From assembly GCA_016931555.1 (NCBI GenBank), contig JAFGEM010000037.1, forward strand, positions 1 through 11,117: a stretch of 11,117 bases of DNA, written 5' to 3'. This DNA comes from Candidatus Iainarchaeum sp. (lineage in GTDB: Archaea; Iainarchaeota; Iainarchaeia; Iainarchaeales; GCA-2688035). Under the pieces are notes generated by a model. That model was not told the DNA's origin. It did no database searches and was given only the letters and a program-made list of their open reading frames with translations. The first letter of the stretch is position 1. Each line of letters starts with the position of its first letter. A program made the translations under genes and the position numbers. Below are positions 1-5,134 of this stretch, one piece after another.

Positions 1-173
1 GGATCTAAAGTTACTTTTGCCTTTTGGCATTTGGAAAAAGCGTCATCAAAGCATCTGGAAGGGGCATTGTCAAAGACAGTGCCTGTTCCACAATCATCAA
101 TAGGAGGCTGGGGGCACCCGCTTAGTGCCACAATTGCAATTATTAATCCAATTAGTAAAATTGTTGTTTTCAT
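1..173 (-). CDS. Lipoprotein, 3'-truncated by window edge
   Basis: This reading frame starts at an ATG at 173-171 and runs off the left edge after 57 codons, so the C-terminus is missing. The N-terminus (MKTTILLIGLIIAIVALSGC) is a short lipoprotein signal peptide: two-residue polar start, hydrophobic core and an ALSGC lipobox with Cys20 as the expected lipidated residue. The mature part seen so far is Cys-containing (C28, C41, C49) but does not show the CY repeat of its two neighbours. The signal peptide is almost the same as that of the lipoprotein gene at 1908-2591, and the promoter and start context match both neighbours, so the start is well supported. It is the third member of a tandem family with shared upstream regions and diverging bodies. 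Function is unknown; it is probably anchored on the outer face of the membrane. Confidence 0.8.
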   Translation of the reverse strand, partial: MKTTILLIGLIIAIVALSGCPQPPIDDCGTGTVFDNAPSRCFDDAFSKCQKAKVTLD

Positions 174-195
174 GTTCTTATTTTTGTTTTAACTA

Positions 196-204
196 GTATT
201 TAAT
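196..204 (-). promoter_or_regulatory. TATA box of left lipoprotein gene
   Basis: On the minus strand this reads ATTAAATAC, whose first base lies 31 nt before the ATG at 173. The same nonamer at the same distance precedes the other two lipoprotein genes. With the usual archaeal distance of about 25 nt from TATA centre to start site, the transcript would have only a few leader bases. No Shine-Dalgarno site is seen. Confidence 0.7.
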
Positions 205-216
205 AGTTTTTGGAAG

Positions 217-263
217 GCAAATGCCGTTCGTCGGGAATTGTTAGTCCCGCCTCCCGGATTTGC
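217..263 (-). repeat. tRNA-Tyr 3'-end repeat with hairpin, copy 1
   Basis: On the minus strand this contains AAATCCGGGAGGCGGGA, identical to the T-stem/acceptor 3' part of the tRNA-Tyr gene at 2661-2886, followed by CTAACA as at that tRNA. It is bounded by GCAAATGC (217-224) and GGATTTGC (256-263), which pair at seven of eight positions. An inner stem CGGGA (232-236) with TCCCG (245-249) also forms. It sits between the stop of the 276-1769 gene and the promoter of the left lipoprotein gene. Confidence 0.75.
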
Positions 264-275
264 GCACGATTTTAA

Positions 276-1769
276 TTAGCCTATTTTTTGTGAAATTATT
301 TGGGCTATTTCTTCCACTATTTGGTAGTCTTTCTCTTTAACATCTTCAGAATCTTTTATTATCTCTGCATATGCCAGAACGTTATTTTGTAAAAATTTAG
401 CTCTAATATGGGAATAGGGAACATTAGAAATGTTGTCATCATACAATAGGCTCTTTTCGCCAATGGAGTTTTCTTTTATGATTTCTCCTTTGGTGTTTGC
501 CTCCCAAATTTTATAATTTTCTTCTGGATTGTCTTCTAGTTCTGGGTTATTTGCTATGTCCCATTCATACGCTGCTGCGTAAAAGTAGTAAAACTCTTCC
601 GCATGGTCGGCTTCATAGTGGCAAGAATAAGCGTACTCAGAACCCATGCTATGGCCCACATAACGGCAGTATATACTTAAAACAGCAAATCCCTGTTCTT
701 CTAATTCTTCTTTTGTTGGCAAAAGCAAGGAAAATTCTGTCGGGTCATCCATTTCTTGGGTCAAGCATCTTCCATTTACGCAAGCTTTGGCGTATTCTCC
801 CCTTCCGCAAATATGCCCCTCTTCATGGTTAGTGTATTCACAACTGCCATTGTTACATTCATCAATAGTGCAAGGATTTTCATCATTGCACTCGTTGTTT
901 TCTTTGCATTCGCCTGGCTCTGTATTAAATTGTGCTAAACAGTCTTCTTTGATTTGCTGGTTTGTTATCCTGCTACAAATAGCGCTGTCTGGTTTATCTC
1001 TGGCTACTTCCTTGTAGCAAATGTCTCTAGTGTTTTGTGTTTCTATTTTATCGCATTCGGATTCAAGATTCCATATCCCCGCAATGTGATTGTAACAGGA
1101 ATCTCTTTTTTCTATTTCTGTGATCTTATTACATAGTTCGCTTTTGCCGGTTCTTGCTGATATGCCCGAATAACATGTGTCTTTTTTTTCGGTTGTTGGT
1201 ATTTGTTCACAGTCGGATTCATTAAGTGTTTCCCATGCAATTATTGTGTGGCAGGATTCTTCCTTTTCCAGTTCTTGTATTTTAGTGCAAATAGTAACGT
1301 CTCTTTTTCTTTTTGCTATTTGGTCATAGCATAAATCTTTTCTTGCTAACACTGTAACCTTTTCGCAGAGAGAGTCATCTCCTCTTTCCAGGCCGACATT
1401 GAGATAGCAATTCTCTTTGTTGTCTATTAACTCGATAAGTGTTTCACATATAGACAAATCTTGTGTGGCTGCAGCTACTGCACTGTAACATTGTTCTTTG
1501 GATGTCTGGTTTGATAGGCCCTCGCAAACTGAAATGTCCTTTGTTGCTCTTGCCAATGTGTGATAACAACCAACCTGCGTTCCTGCCTCTTGGATTTTGC
1601 CACAAAGCGAAGCATCTTCTAGTTCCATTGCTTTCTGGCCGTAACAATTATCTCTCAAGAAAGAATCCTGTATTCCTACGCAATCAGAATTATCGGGGGT
1701 TATTTGAGTGCACCCGCTAAGCGCTACAATCACAATTATCAATGCGGCTATTGAAATTGTTTTCTTCAT
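276..1769 (-). CDS. Cys-repeat lipoprotein, 497 aa
   Basis: This is a membrane-anchored surface lipoprotein of unknown function. The start at 1769 is chosen over an upstream in-frame ATG at 1877 because it opens a clean signal peptide with an ALSGC lipobox (Cys20) and lies at the conserved distance from the TATA box. Residues 30-277 hold ten copies of a 26-residue unit, C-x11-C, usually followed by Y, at Cys 30/42, 56/68, 82/94, 108/121, 135/147, 161/173, 187/199, 213/225, 239/251 and 265/277. Only one unit has an extra residue. The regular period suggests stacked helical hairpins, each closed by one disulfide. Residues 288-335 form a second Cys-rich segment (NPCTIDEC, CEYT, CGRG), a pattern common in archaeal surface proteins. 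Residues 345-497 form a separate globular domain, rich in Tyr and acidic residues, that I do not recognise. The unit and signal peptide are shared with the gene at 1908-2591. Confidence 0.9.
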   Translation of the reverse strand: MKKTISIAALIIVIVALSGCTQITPDNSDCVGIQDSFLRDNCYGQKAMELEDASLCGKIQEAGTQVGCYHTLARATKDISVCEGLSNQTSKEQCYSAVAAATQDLSICETLIELIDNKENCYLNVGLERGDDSLCEKVTVLARKDLCYDQIAKRKRDVTICTKIQELEKEESCHTIIAWETLNESDCEQIPTTEKKDTCYSGISARTGKSELCNKITEIEKRDSCYNHIAGIWNLESECDKIETQNTRDICYKEVARDKPDSAICSRITNQQIKEDCLAQFNTEPGECKENNECNDENPCTIDECNNGSCEYTNHEEGHICGRGEYAKACVNGRCLTQEMDDPTEFSLLLPTKEELEEQGFAVLSIYCRYVGHSMGSEYAYSCHYEADHAEEFYYFYAAAYEWDIANNPELEDNPEENYKIWEANTKGEIIKENSIGEKSLLYDDNISNVPYSHIRAKFLQNNVLAYAEIIKDSEDVKEKDYQIVEEIAQIISQKIG

Positions 1770-1791
1770 GTTCTTATCTTGGAAGAAAGTG

Positions 1792-1800
1792 GTATTTAAT
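1792..1800 (-). promoter_or_regulatory. TATA box of 497-aa lipoprotein gene
   Basis: On the minus strand this is ATTAAATAC, beginning 31 nt before the ATG at 1769, the same motif and spacing as at the two sister genes. The predicted transcript is leaderless or nearly so. Its presence downstream of the ATG at 1877 argues against that longer start. Confidence 0.7.
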
Positions 1801-1809
1801 TGTTGCGAA

Positions 1810-1857
1810 GCAAATCCTGTCGTCGGGAATTTGATAATTCCCGCCTCCCGGATTTTC
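1810..1857 (-). repeat. tRNA-Tyr 3'-end repeat with hairpin, copy 2
   Basis: The minus strand carries AAATCCGGGAGGCGGGA, the same 17 nt as the tRNA-Tyr 3' end. An inner 8-bp stem CGGGAATT (1824-1831) with AATTCCCG (1836-1843) closes a TGAT loop. The outer arms are GCAAATCC (1810-1817) and GGATTTTC (1850-1857), with one mismatch. The element lies between the stop of the 1908-2591 gene and the promoter of the 276-1769 gene. Confidence 0.75.
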
Positions 1858-1907
1858 ACAAAATCATGATTTATCATTGAAAACCTGCGGTTGTCATCGC
1901 ACGGACT

Positions 1908-2591
1908 TTAATTTGCCAATTCAACGCAGATCTCTTTGAGCTCTTCAAGACTGCTGTTATCAGTAGCTGAAGTAATTATTTTATCGCATGCTGCAACGTT
2001 TTTGTTTTTTGAGGCTATATTCATATAGCATGTGTTTTTCGTTGCTGTCAGATCTTGTCCTATGTTATAAGGGTCGGCTTCTGTTAGATTATCGCAAATA
2101 GTTGTATTGTTAAGTACTACTGCTATTTCTACCTTGCATAAAAAACGGTTGACGGAGTCTTGAATGTTCTCACATACGTCGGGGTCTTGTTTCACAACAG
2201 CATAACATAAAGTTGTGCAAATTTCATAGGCGTCTTTGCAATCTATCTCTTGGATTTTGTCACATATTGAAGCGTCTTGCTTCGCTATGGCAACATCATA
2301 ATAACACCCATCTTTTGTTTCTGGAAAATCATTCGAAATTTTATCGCATATTGAAGCGTCTTGCTTCGCGGTTGCCCTGCCACTATAACATGTTGCTTTA
2401 AAAACGGGTTCTTGAATTTTGTCACAAACAGCAACACTTTGCAGCTCTGCAGCCAAAAGGACATAGCACCTGTCTCTTTCATTGGAATCTTTTTTTCCAT
2501 CGCAAGCAGATGTATCTACTATCGGTTCCGTGCATCCGCTTAGTGCTACAATTGCAACGAGTAATCCAATCAATAGAAGGCTTGTTTTCAT
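1908..2591 (-). CDS. Cys-repeat lipoprotein, 227 aa
   Basis: This is a predicted surface lipoprotein with the same architecture as the N-terminal half of the 497-aa neighbour: a signal peptide ending in ALSGC (Cys20), then about seven C-x(11-21)-C units, most of the second cysteines being followed by Y. The first two pairs (Cys 30/42 and 56/68) fall at exactly the same residue numbers as in the neighbour, so the two are clear paralogs. Later units are less regular, with insertions (C110 to C129 with two extra cysteines; C166 to C188). It lacks the second Cys-rich segment and the C-terminal globular domain. Units three and four both contain AKQDASICDKI, reflecting a recent internal DNA duplication. 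It is the gene nearest the tRNA-Tyr and may be the ancestral member of the array. Function is unknown. Confidence 0.88.
   Translation of the reverse strand: MKTSLLLIGLLVAIVALSGCTEPIVDTSACDGKKDSNERDRCYVLLAAELQSVAVCDKIQEPVFKATCYSGRATAKQDASICDKISNDFPETKDGCYYDVAIAKQDASICDKIQEIDCKDAYEICTTLCYAVVKQDPDVCENIQDSVNRFLCKVEIAVVLNNTTICDNLTEADPYNIGQDLTATKNTCYMNIASKNKNVAACDKIITSATDNSSLEELKEICVELAN
2263..2369 (-). repeat. 23-bp direct repeat inside lipoprotein gene
   Basis: The same 23 bases occur at 2263-2285 and 2347-2369, 84 bp (28 codons) apart and in the same frame, encoding AKQDASIC plus flanking codons twice. The spacing equals one Cys repeat unit, which indicates recent duplication or conversion between units. 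Confidence 0.8.
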
Positions 2592-2613
2592 GTTCCTATC
2601 TTGGTTTTAAGTA

Positions 2614-2622
2614 GTATTTAAT
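2614..2622 (-). promoter_or_regulatory. TATA box of 227-aa lipoprotein gene
   Basis: The minus strand reads ATTAAATAC, beginning 31 nt before the ATG at 2591, identical in sequence and distance to the other two copies. It lies about 40 nt past the 3' end of tRNA-Tyr, so the lipoprotein gene does not need the tRNA promoter. Confidence 0.7.
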
Positions 2623-2634
2623 GTTTTGGGGAGA

Positions 2635-2679
2635 GCAAATCCTCCGGCGTGACCTGTTAGTCCCGCCTCCCGGATTTGC
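2635..2679 (-). repeat. tRNA-Tyr 3' end with trailer hairpin, copy 3
   Basis: This is the copy that belongs to the complete tRNA-Tyr gene. Outer arms GCAAATCC (2635-2642) and GGATTTGC (2672-2679) are perfectly complementary. The inner stem GGCG-t-GAC (2646-2653) pairs with GTC-c-CGCC (2660-2667). Compared with copy 2, the inner stem differs on both sides but still pairs. The pairing uses the acceptor and T-stem 3' strands of the tRNA, so in the precursor it would compete with the tRNA fold. Confidence 0.7.
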
Positions 2680-2886
2680 ACCGGGGACCTTCCGGTTACC
2701 GCATTGCGGTACGCCAGCAAGCGCATTGCTTCTGGCGCTCTCCAGCATTGAAGCTGGCTTTACAAGGGGATGTCCCGAAGGGACTCCAATTTTGCGAAGC
2801 AAAATTGTTTCTTTCCCCAGGCTTTCTTTTCAAGGAAAAGAAAGGCTGTGCTACAGCCGGACGCACTACTGCTGTGCTAAGGCGGG
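2661..2886 (-). tRNA. tRNA-Tyr(GUA) with 154-nt intron
   Basis: Read on the minus strand, exon 1 is 2886-2851 and exon 2 is 2696-2661, giving a 72-nt tRNA. Acceptor CCCGCCT (2886-2880) pairs with AGGCGGG (2668-2662), discriminator A73. U8 and A9 are followed by D stem GCAC/GTGC, anticodon stem TCCGG (2861-2857) with CCGGA (2695-2691), variable loop AGGTC, and T stem CCCGG/CCGGG. The joined anticodon loop is CTGTAGA, so the anticodon is GTA (2854-2852). C1-G72 and A73 are the known archaeal/eukaryotic tRNA-Tyr identity elements. CCA is not encoded. Odd points are the T loop TGCAAAT in place of TTCAAAT (G at 55) and the D loop AGCAGTA with A where G18 is expected. These may signal decay of the gene or a changed 18-55 contact. 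All stems pair fully, including a swapped 12-23 pair, which argues for function. Confidence 0.85.
2697..2850 (-). other. tRNA-Tyr intron built of hairpins
   Basis: The intron lies between positions 37 and 38. A bulge-helix-bulge can form: a 4-bp centre C32-G, U33-G, G34-C, U35-G, with 3-nt bulges AG/C at the 5' site and TA/A at the 3' site, both cut after the second base as the archaeal splicing endonuclease does. The helix beyond it inside the intron is weak. The interior is a chain of palindromes: 2697-2711 (TACCGC arms), 2712-2737 (CGCCAG outer, AAGC inner), 2742-2757 (CCAGC), 2772-2784 (GTCCC, GAA loop), 2787-2807 (CAATTTTGC, GAA loop), 2822-2844 (10-bp arms, AAG loop). A further palindrome, 2844-2858 (GGCTGT arms), crosses the exon 1 boundary. 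No LAGLIDADG or other protein reading frame is evident in it. Confidence 0.75.
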
Positions 2887-2942
2887 ATCCGCTTTCGATC
2901 GGATGTGCCGAAGTATCTCAACCTATTGCTGCGCAATAGGTT
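2887..2942 (-). repeat. Two hairpins upstream of tRNA-Tyr
   Basis: ATCCG (2887-2891) pairs with CGGAT (2900-2904), directly touching the tRNA 5' end. AACCTATTGC (2920-2929) pairs perfectly with GCAATAGGTT (2933-2942) around a TGC triloop. They continue the palindrome chain of the intron on the 5' side of the tRNA. The rest of the gap to 3002 holds A/T-rich sequence without a gene; a possible TATA box for the tRNA (minus strand GTATTAATAAC, about 2940-2950) is weak. Confidence 0.6.
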
Positions 2943-3002
2943 ATTAATACTCCGTAGAAATGTATACTACAATTGGGTTTGTTCTTGTTTTTAAAGTAAT
3001 TG

Positions 3003-3812
3003 TTACGCTATAAAAGGCGCTGCAAGCGAAACAAAACCGATTATTATGTAGAATATTGCGAGTGCGTAGCAGAATAATGCAAAATTAATGCGCTTTGCAA
3101 TTTTCAATAGCGCGTGGATTGAAGCAAATCCAATTACTGCTGCAATCATAATTCCAATCATCATGTTTGCGTCAATTATTGGTGCTTCTGCAGCCTTGAA
3201 CGCAAGCTCTCCAATTAGCACGCTGGGTATTGAGAGTAAGAAGCTTATGCGGAATGCCTGTTCGGGAGAAAATTTTTCAAAGAGCAGGATTGAGGCTGTT
3301 GTTCCGCTTCTGCTCAATCCAGGGAGCACTGTAAAACCTTGTCCCAATCCGAGTGCAACAGCGTTTTTGTTTGAGAGGCTTGTTTTTGCGGCAAACTTTT
3401 TTTTCTGCTGCAATGCCCCTGTTGCGAGCAAAAGAATTCCAATCAGGAATAAAAATATTGTTTGCGGGAAAATTGTTAGTCCGAGTATTTGAATTGTTTC
3501 TTGTTCGAGCAGTGTTTTTATGAAGAGATAGCTGGGGAGTGCCGTTAGTCCTGTGAATACAACTGCAATTGCAAGGAATTTCAATAATTGCTTATCCTGT
3601 AATTTCGCGAGTTGGATGATTTCTTTCCAAAAGTAAACAATTGCTGCTATGAGTGTTCCAATGTGGAGTACAACTGCGTATGAGAATGCTTCGCTTGCGC
3701 TTGCTCCCATGAATTGTGCTGCTGCCATTACATTTCCCTGGCTTGAGATTGGAAGCCATTCAGTTACTCCCTGAATTATGCCGAGTACAACTGCAGTCAA
3801 CAAGTCAGTCAT
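3003..3812 (-). CDS. uppP: UppP (BacA) family undecaprenyl/polyprenyl diphosphatase
   Basis: This membrane enzyme dephosphorylates polyprenyl diphosphate to the monophosphate, recycling the lipid carrier for glycan assembly. In archaea the likely carrier is a dolichyl-type lipid for protein glycosylation. The product is 269 aa, the usual family length, and very hydrophobic throughout. Motif 1 is QGVTEWLPISSQGN (residues 14-27) and motif 2 is PGLSRSGTT (164-172) with the essential Arg168. Compared with the E. coli enzyme, the first Glu is Gln14 and the active-site His30 position is Asn27; from memory, Asn is common in archaeal members, so activity is not excluded. The start at 3812 is chosen because MTDLL matches the family N-terminus; an upstream in-frame ATG at 3875 lies deep in the preceding gene. 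It overlaps the PAP2 gene by 8 bp (ATGACTGA), implying coupled translation. Confidence 0.92.
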   Translation of the reverse strand: MTDLLTAVVLGIIQGVTEWLPISSQGNVMAAAQFMGASASEAFSYAVVLHIGTLIAAIVYFWKEIIQLAKLQDKQLLKFLAIAVVFTGLTALPSYLFIKTLLEQETIQILGLTIFPQTIFLFLIGILLLATGALQQKKKFAAKTSLSNKNAVALGLGQGFTVLPGLSRSGTTASILLFEKFSPEQAFRISFLLSIPSVLIGELAFKAAEAPIIDANMMIGIMIAAVIGFASIHALLKIAKRINFALFCYALAIFYIIIGFVSLAAPFIA

Positions 3813-4662
3813 GCTGCCAAATCCTCTCGAATATAATTGGCCAGAGGCAGCTAACCCAGTATCCTGCCAAACCAAAGATTAATATGTTTGCTATTGGGAA
3901 TGTTATTGCGAGAGCAATTATTGCAATCAGGACTCCAAATCCAATTACCTGTTTTATCCAATACTTTTTTTTGGTAAGTTTTTTCTCGTGCAATCCAATT
4001 TCCTTCAGGGAGAAGAAACCAAGGTAATATCCTATTAGTGCTGCCCCCAGTGGAATTGATTGGAGAAAGCCAACCAAGAATATTGCGCCTGTGATTATTG
4101 CGACTATTGCTATTGCATCCTCTGATTTTGTAAGATGCAGCTGTGTATATGTTACTCTCTTTGCAATGTGCGAGTATGCTATTCCTATTGCTCCTCCCAT
4201 TATAATTCCCACAATTACATCGCTTGGGTAGTGCACTCCCAGATAAACGCGCGAAATTGCCACAAGTGCAATTACTATTGCTGCTATCCCCCAACTTTTT
4301 TTTGGCACTTTGTTTTTTGCGTAAGCGGTCTGTGCTGTTATGAGTGTTGCATGGCCGGAAGGAAATGAGTGCGTTCCAAATGTGTCGAACTCAAGCATTT
4401 TTGGCATTCCAATATCCGGGCGTGTGCGTGCAAAAAATCCTTTTAGCGCTCCGACAAAAATACTGCTCAGCACAATAATATTCATTAAGTGAAAAGACTG
4501 GTTTTCTTTCCCTTTCCAGTAAAAGAAAGCAACTACAAATAGCCAGAAGACAGGATTTCCAAGCAGTGTAATTCCAAGCATTGCAGCATCCAACAATGGA
4601 TTGTATATTTGCGATACTGCGCAGACTGCTGCTTTATCAAATGCAATTATTTCCTGAATCAT
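3805..4662 (-). CDS. PAP2-family membrane phosphatase
   Basis: This is a multi-pass membrane phosphatase of 285 aa. All three signature motifs are intact: KGFFARTRP (74-82, K-x6-RP), PSGH (101-104) and SRVYLGVHYPSD (137-148, SR-x5-H-x3-D), so the catalytic histidines 104 and 144 and Asp148 are present. Family members hydrolyse phosphatidic acid, phosphatidylglycerophosphate or polyprenyl pyrophosphate at the outer membrane face. The direct overlap with uppP makes polyprenyl pyrophosphate the best guess here. Residues after about 170 add a charged loop and further hydrophobic segments (around 180-220 and 236-275) beyond the core PAP2 fold. The ATG at 4662 has a strong TATA box 25 nt upstream and no clear Shine-Dalgarno site, so it may have its own leaderless transcript besides read-through from the genes upstream. 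Confidence 0.92.
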   Translation of the reverse strand: MIQEIIAFDKAAVCAVSQIYNPLLDAAMLGITLLGNPVFWLFVVAFFYWKGKENQSFHLMNIIVLSSIFVGALKGFFARTRPDIGMPKMLEFDTFGTHSFPSGHATLITAQTAYAKNKVPKKSWGIAAIVIALVAISRVYLGVHYPSDVIVGIIMGGAIGIAYSHIAKRVTYTQLHLTKSEDAIAIVAIITGAIFLVGFLQSIPLGAALIGYYLGFFSLKEIGLHEKKLTKKKYWIKQVIGFGVLIAIIALAITFPIANILIFGLAGYWVSCLWPIIFERIWQHD

Positions 4663-4678
4663 AAAAAACTAAAGAATT

Positions 4679-4687
4679 TTTTTTATA
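4679..4687 (-). promoter_or_regulatory. TATA box before PAP2 gene
   Basis: On the minus strand this reads TATAAAAAA; the first T lies 25 nt before the ATG at 4662. The position fits a leaderless transcript for PAP2-uppP. It overlaps the stop codon of the upstream 146-aa gene, so read-through transcription of the whole cluster is also possible. Confidence 0.55.
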
Positions 4688-5123
4688 TCTTCACTTTTTT
4701 CAGTCTCTTCATTCCTGGAATCTCTACTCCGGAATAATCAATATTGAAGTCGCATTTTAAGAGCGCTTTTTTTGTTGCGTAAACCCTGCAAAATCCTTTC
4801 AATTCCTTTTGCTCGTTCTTCTGCAATTCTGGCTTTTCACAAATCTCATTTATTACGGCACCGATTTTTCTTGTGTTTATTTCGCGCAAAACATTTGCAA
4901 CTTCTGCTTCTGTCTTTCCAAAGCTCATTTCATTGATTGCTGCATCAAGCTTCTGCAATTCAACAACCTTTGCAAGATTTTCCCCTATTTTGTTGTCAAA
5001 ACTCATTGAGAGCCCTGCTAAAAATTCCATTACTGTTTTTGGGTCTGTCTTTTCATTTACTGCGATTTTTTTTACTGCCTTCCAGTCATCGTAATTCGCA
5101 ACGAATTGAATTGTTTTCTCCAT
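4683..5123 (-). CDS. Hypothetical protein, 146 aa
   Basis: I do not recognise this protein. It is soluble, largely helical in composition, with three or four amphipathic stretches (for example LAKVVELQKLDAAINEM and VANVLREINTRK), four cysteines without a clear metal motif, and a basic C-terminus (MKRLKKVKI). No signal peptide or membrane segment is visible. The start is fixed by a strong GAGGTGA ribosome binding site at 5134-5128, four bases before the ATG, which overlaps the stop of the regulator gene; the gap is 9 nt. The two are therefore almost certainly cotranscribed and translated together, and this protein may act with the regulator. PAP2 follows after 20 nt. Confidence 0.8.
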   Translation of the reverse strand: MEKTIQFVANYDDWKAVKKIAVNEKTDPKTVMEFLAGLSMSFDNKIGENLAKVVELQKLDAAINEMSFGKTEAEVANVLREINTRKIGAVINEICEKPELQKNEQKELKGFCRVYATKKALLKCDFNIDYSGVEIPGMKRLKKVKI

Positions 5124-5127
5124 TTTT

Positions 5128-5134
5128 TCACCTC
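5128..5134 (-). promoter_or_regulatory. Shine-Dalgarno site GAGGTGA of 146-aa gene
   Basis: The minus strand reads GAGGTGA, ending four bases before the ATG at 5123. It shares bases with the TGA stop (5135-5133) of the preceding gene, so termination and initiation are next to each other. It is the strongest ribosome binding site in the window; several other genes seem leaderless. Confidence 0.75.

Noticed and set aside
1770..1877. Longer N-terminus for the 497-aa lipoprotein (ATG at 1877)
   Set aside because: The extension would run through the repeat element and the TATA box and bury the signal peptide.
2661..2942. CRISPR array
   Set aside because: The palindromes differ from each other in sequence and length; there is no constant repeat with regular spacers.
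2621..2947. Plus-strand 108-codon frame with PGFAPGTFRL
   Set aside because: PGFEPGTFRL-like peptides are the well-known false translation of the reverse strand of tRNA genes; this frame covers the tRNA-Tyr and its palindromes.
3813..3875. Longer N-terminus for uppP (ATG at 3875)
   Set aside because: The extra 21 residues are outside the family profile and lie inside the PAP2 gene; MTDLL fits the family start.
3851..4294. Second minus-strand frame of 147 codons inside the PAP2 gene
   Set aside because: It is out of frame with an intact PAP2 enzyme that has all its motifs, and its own composition (Asn/Ser/Arg rich) is typical of a shadow frame.
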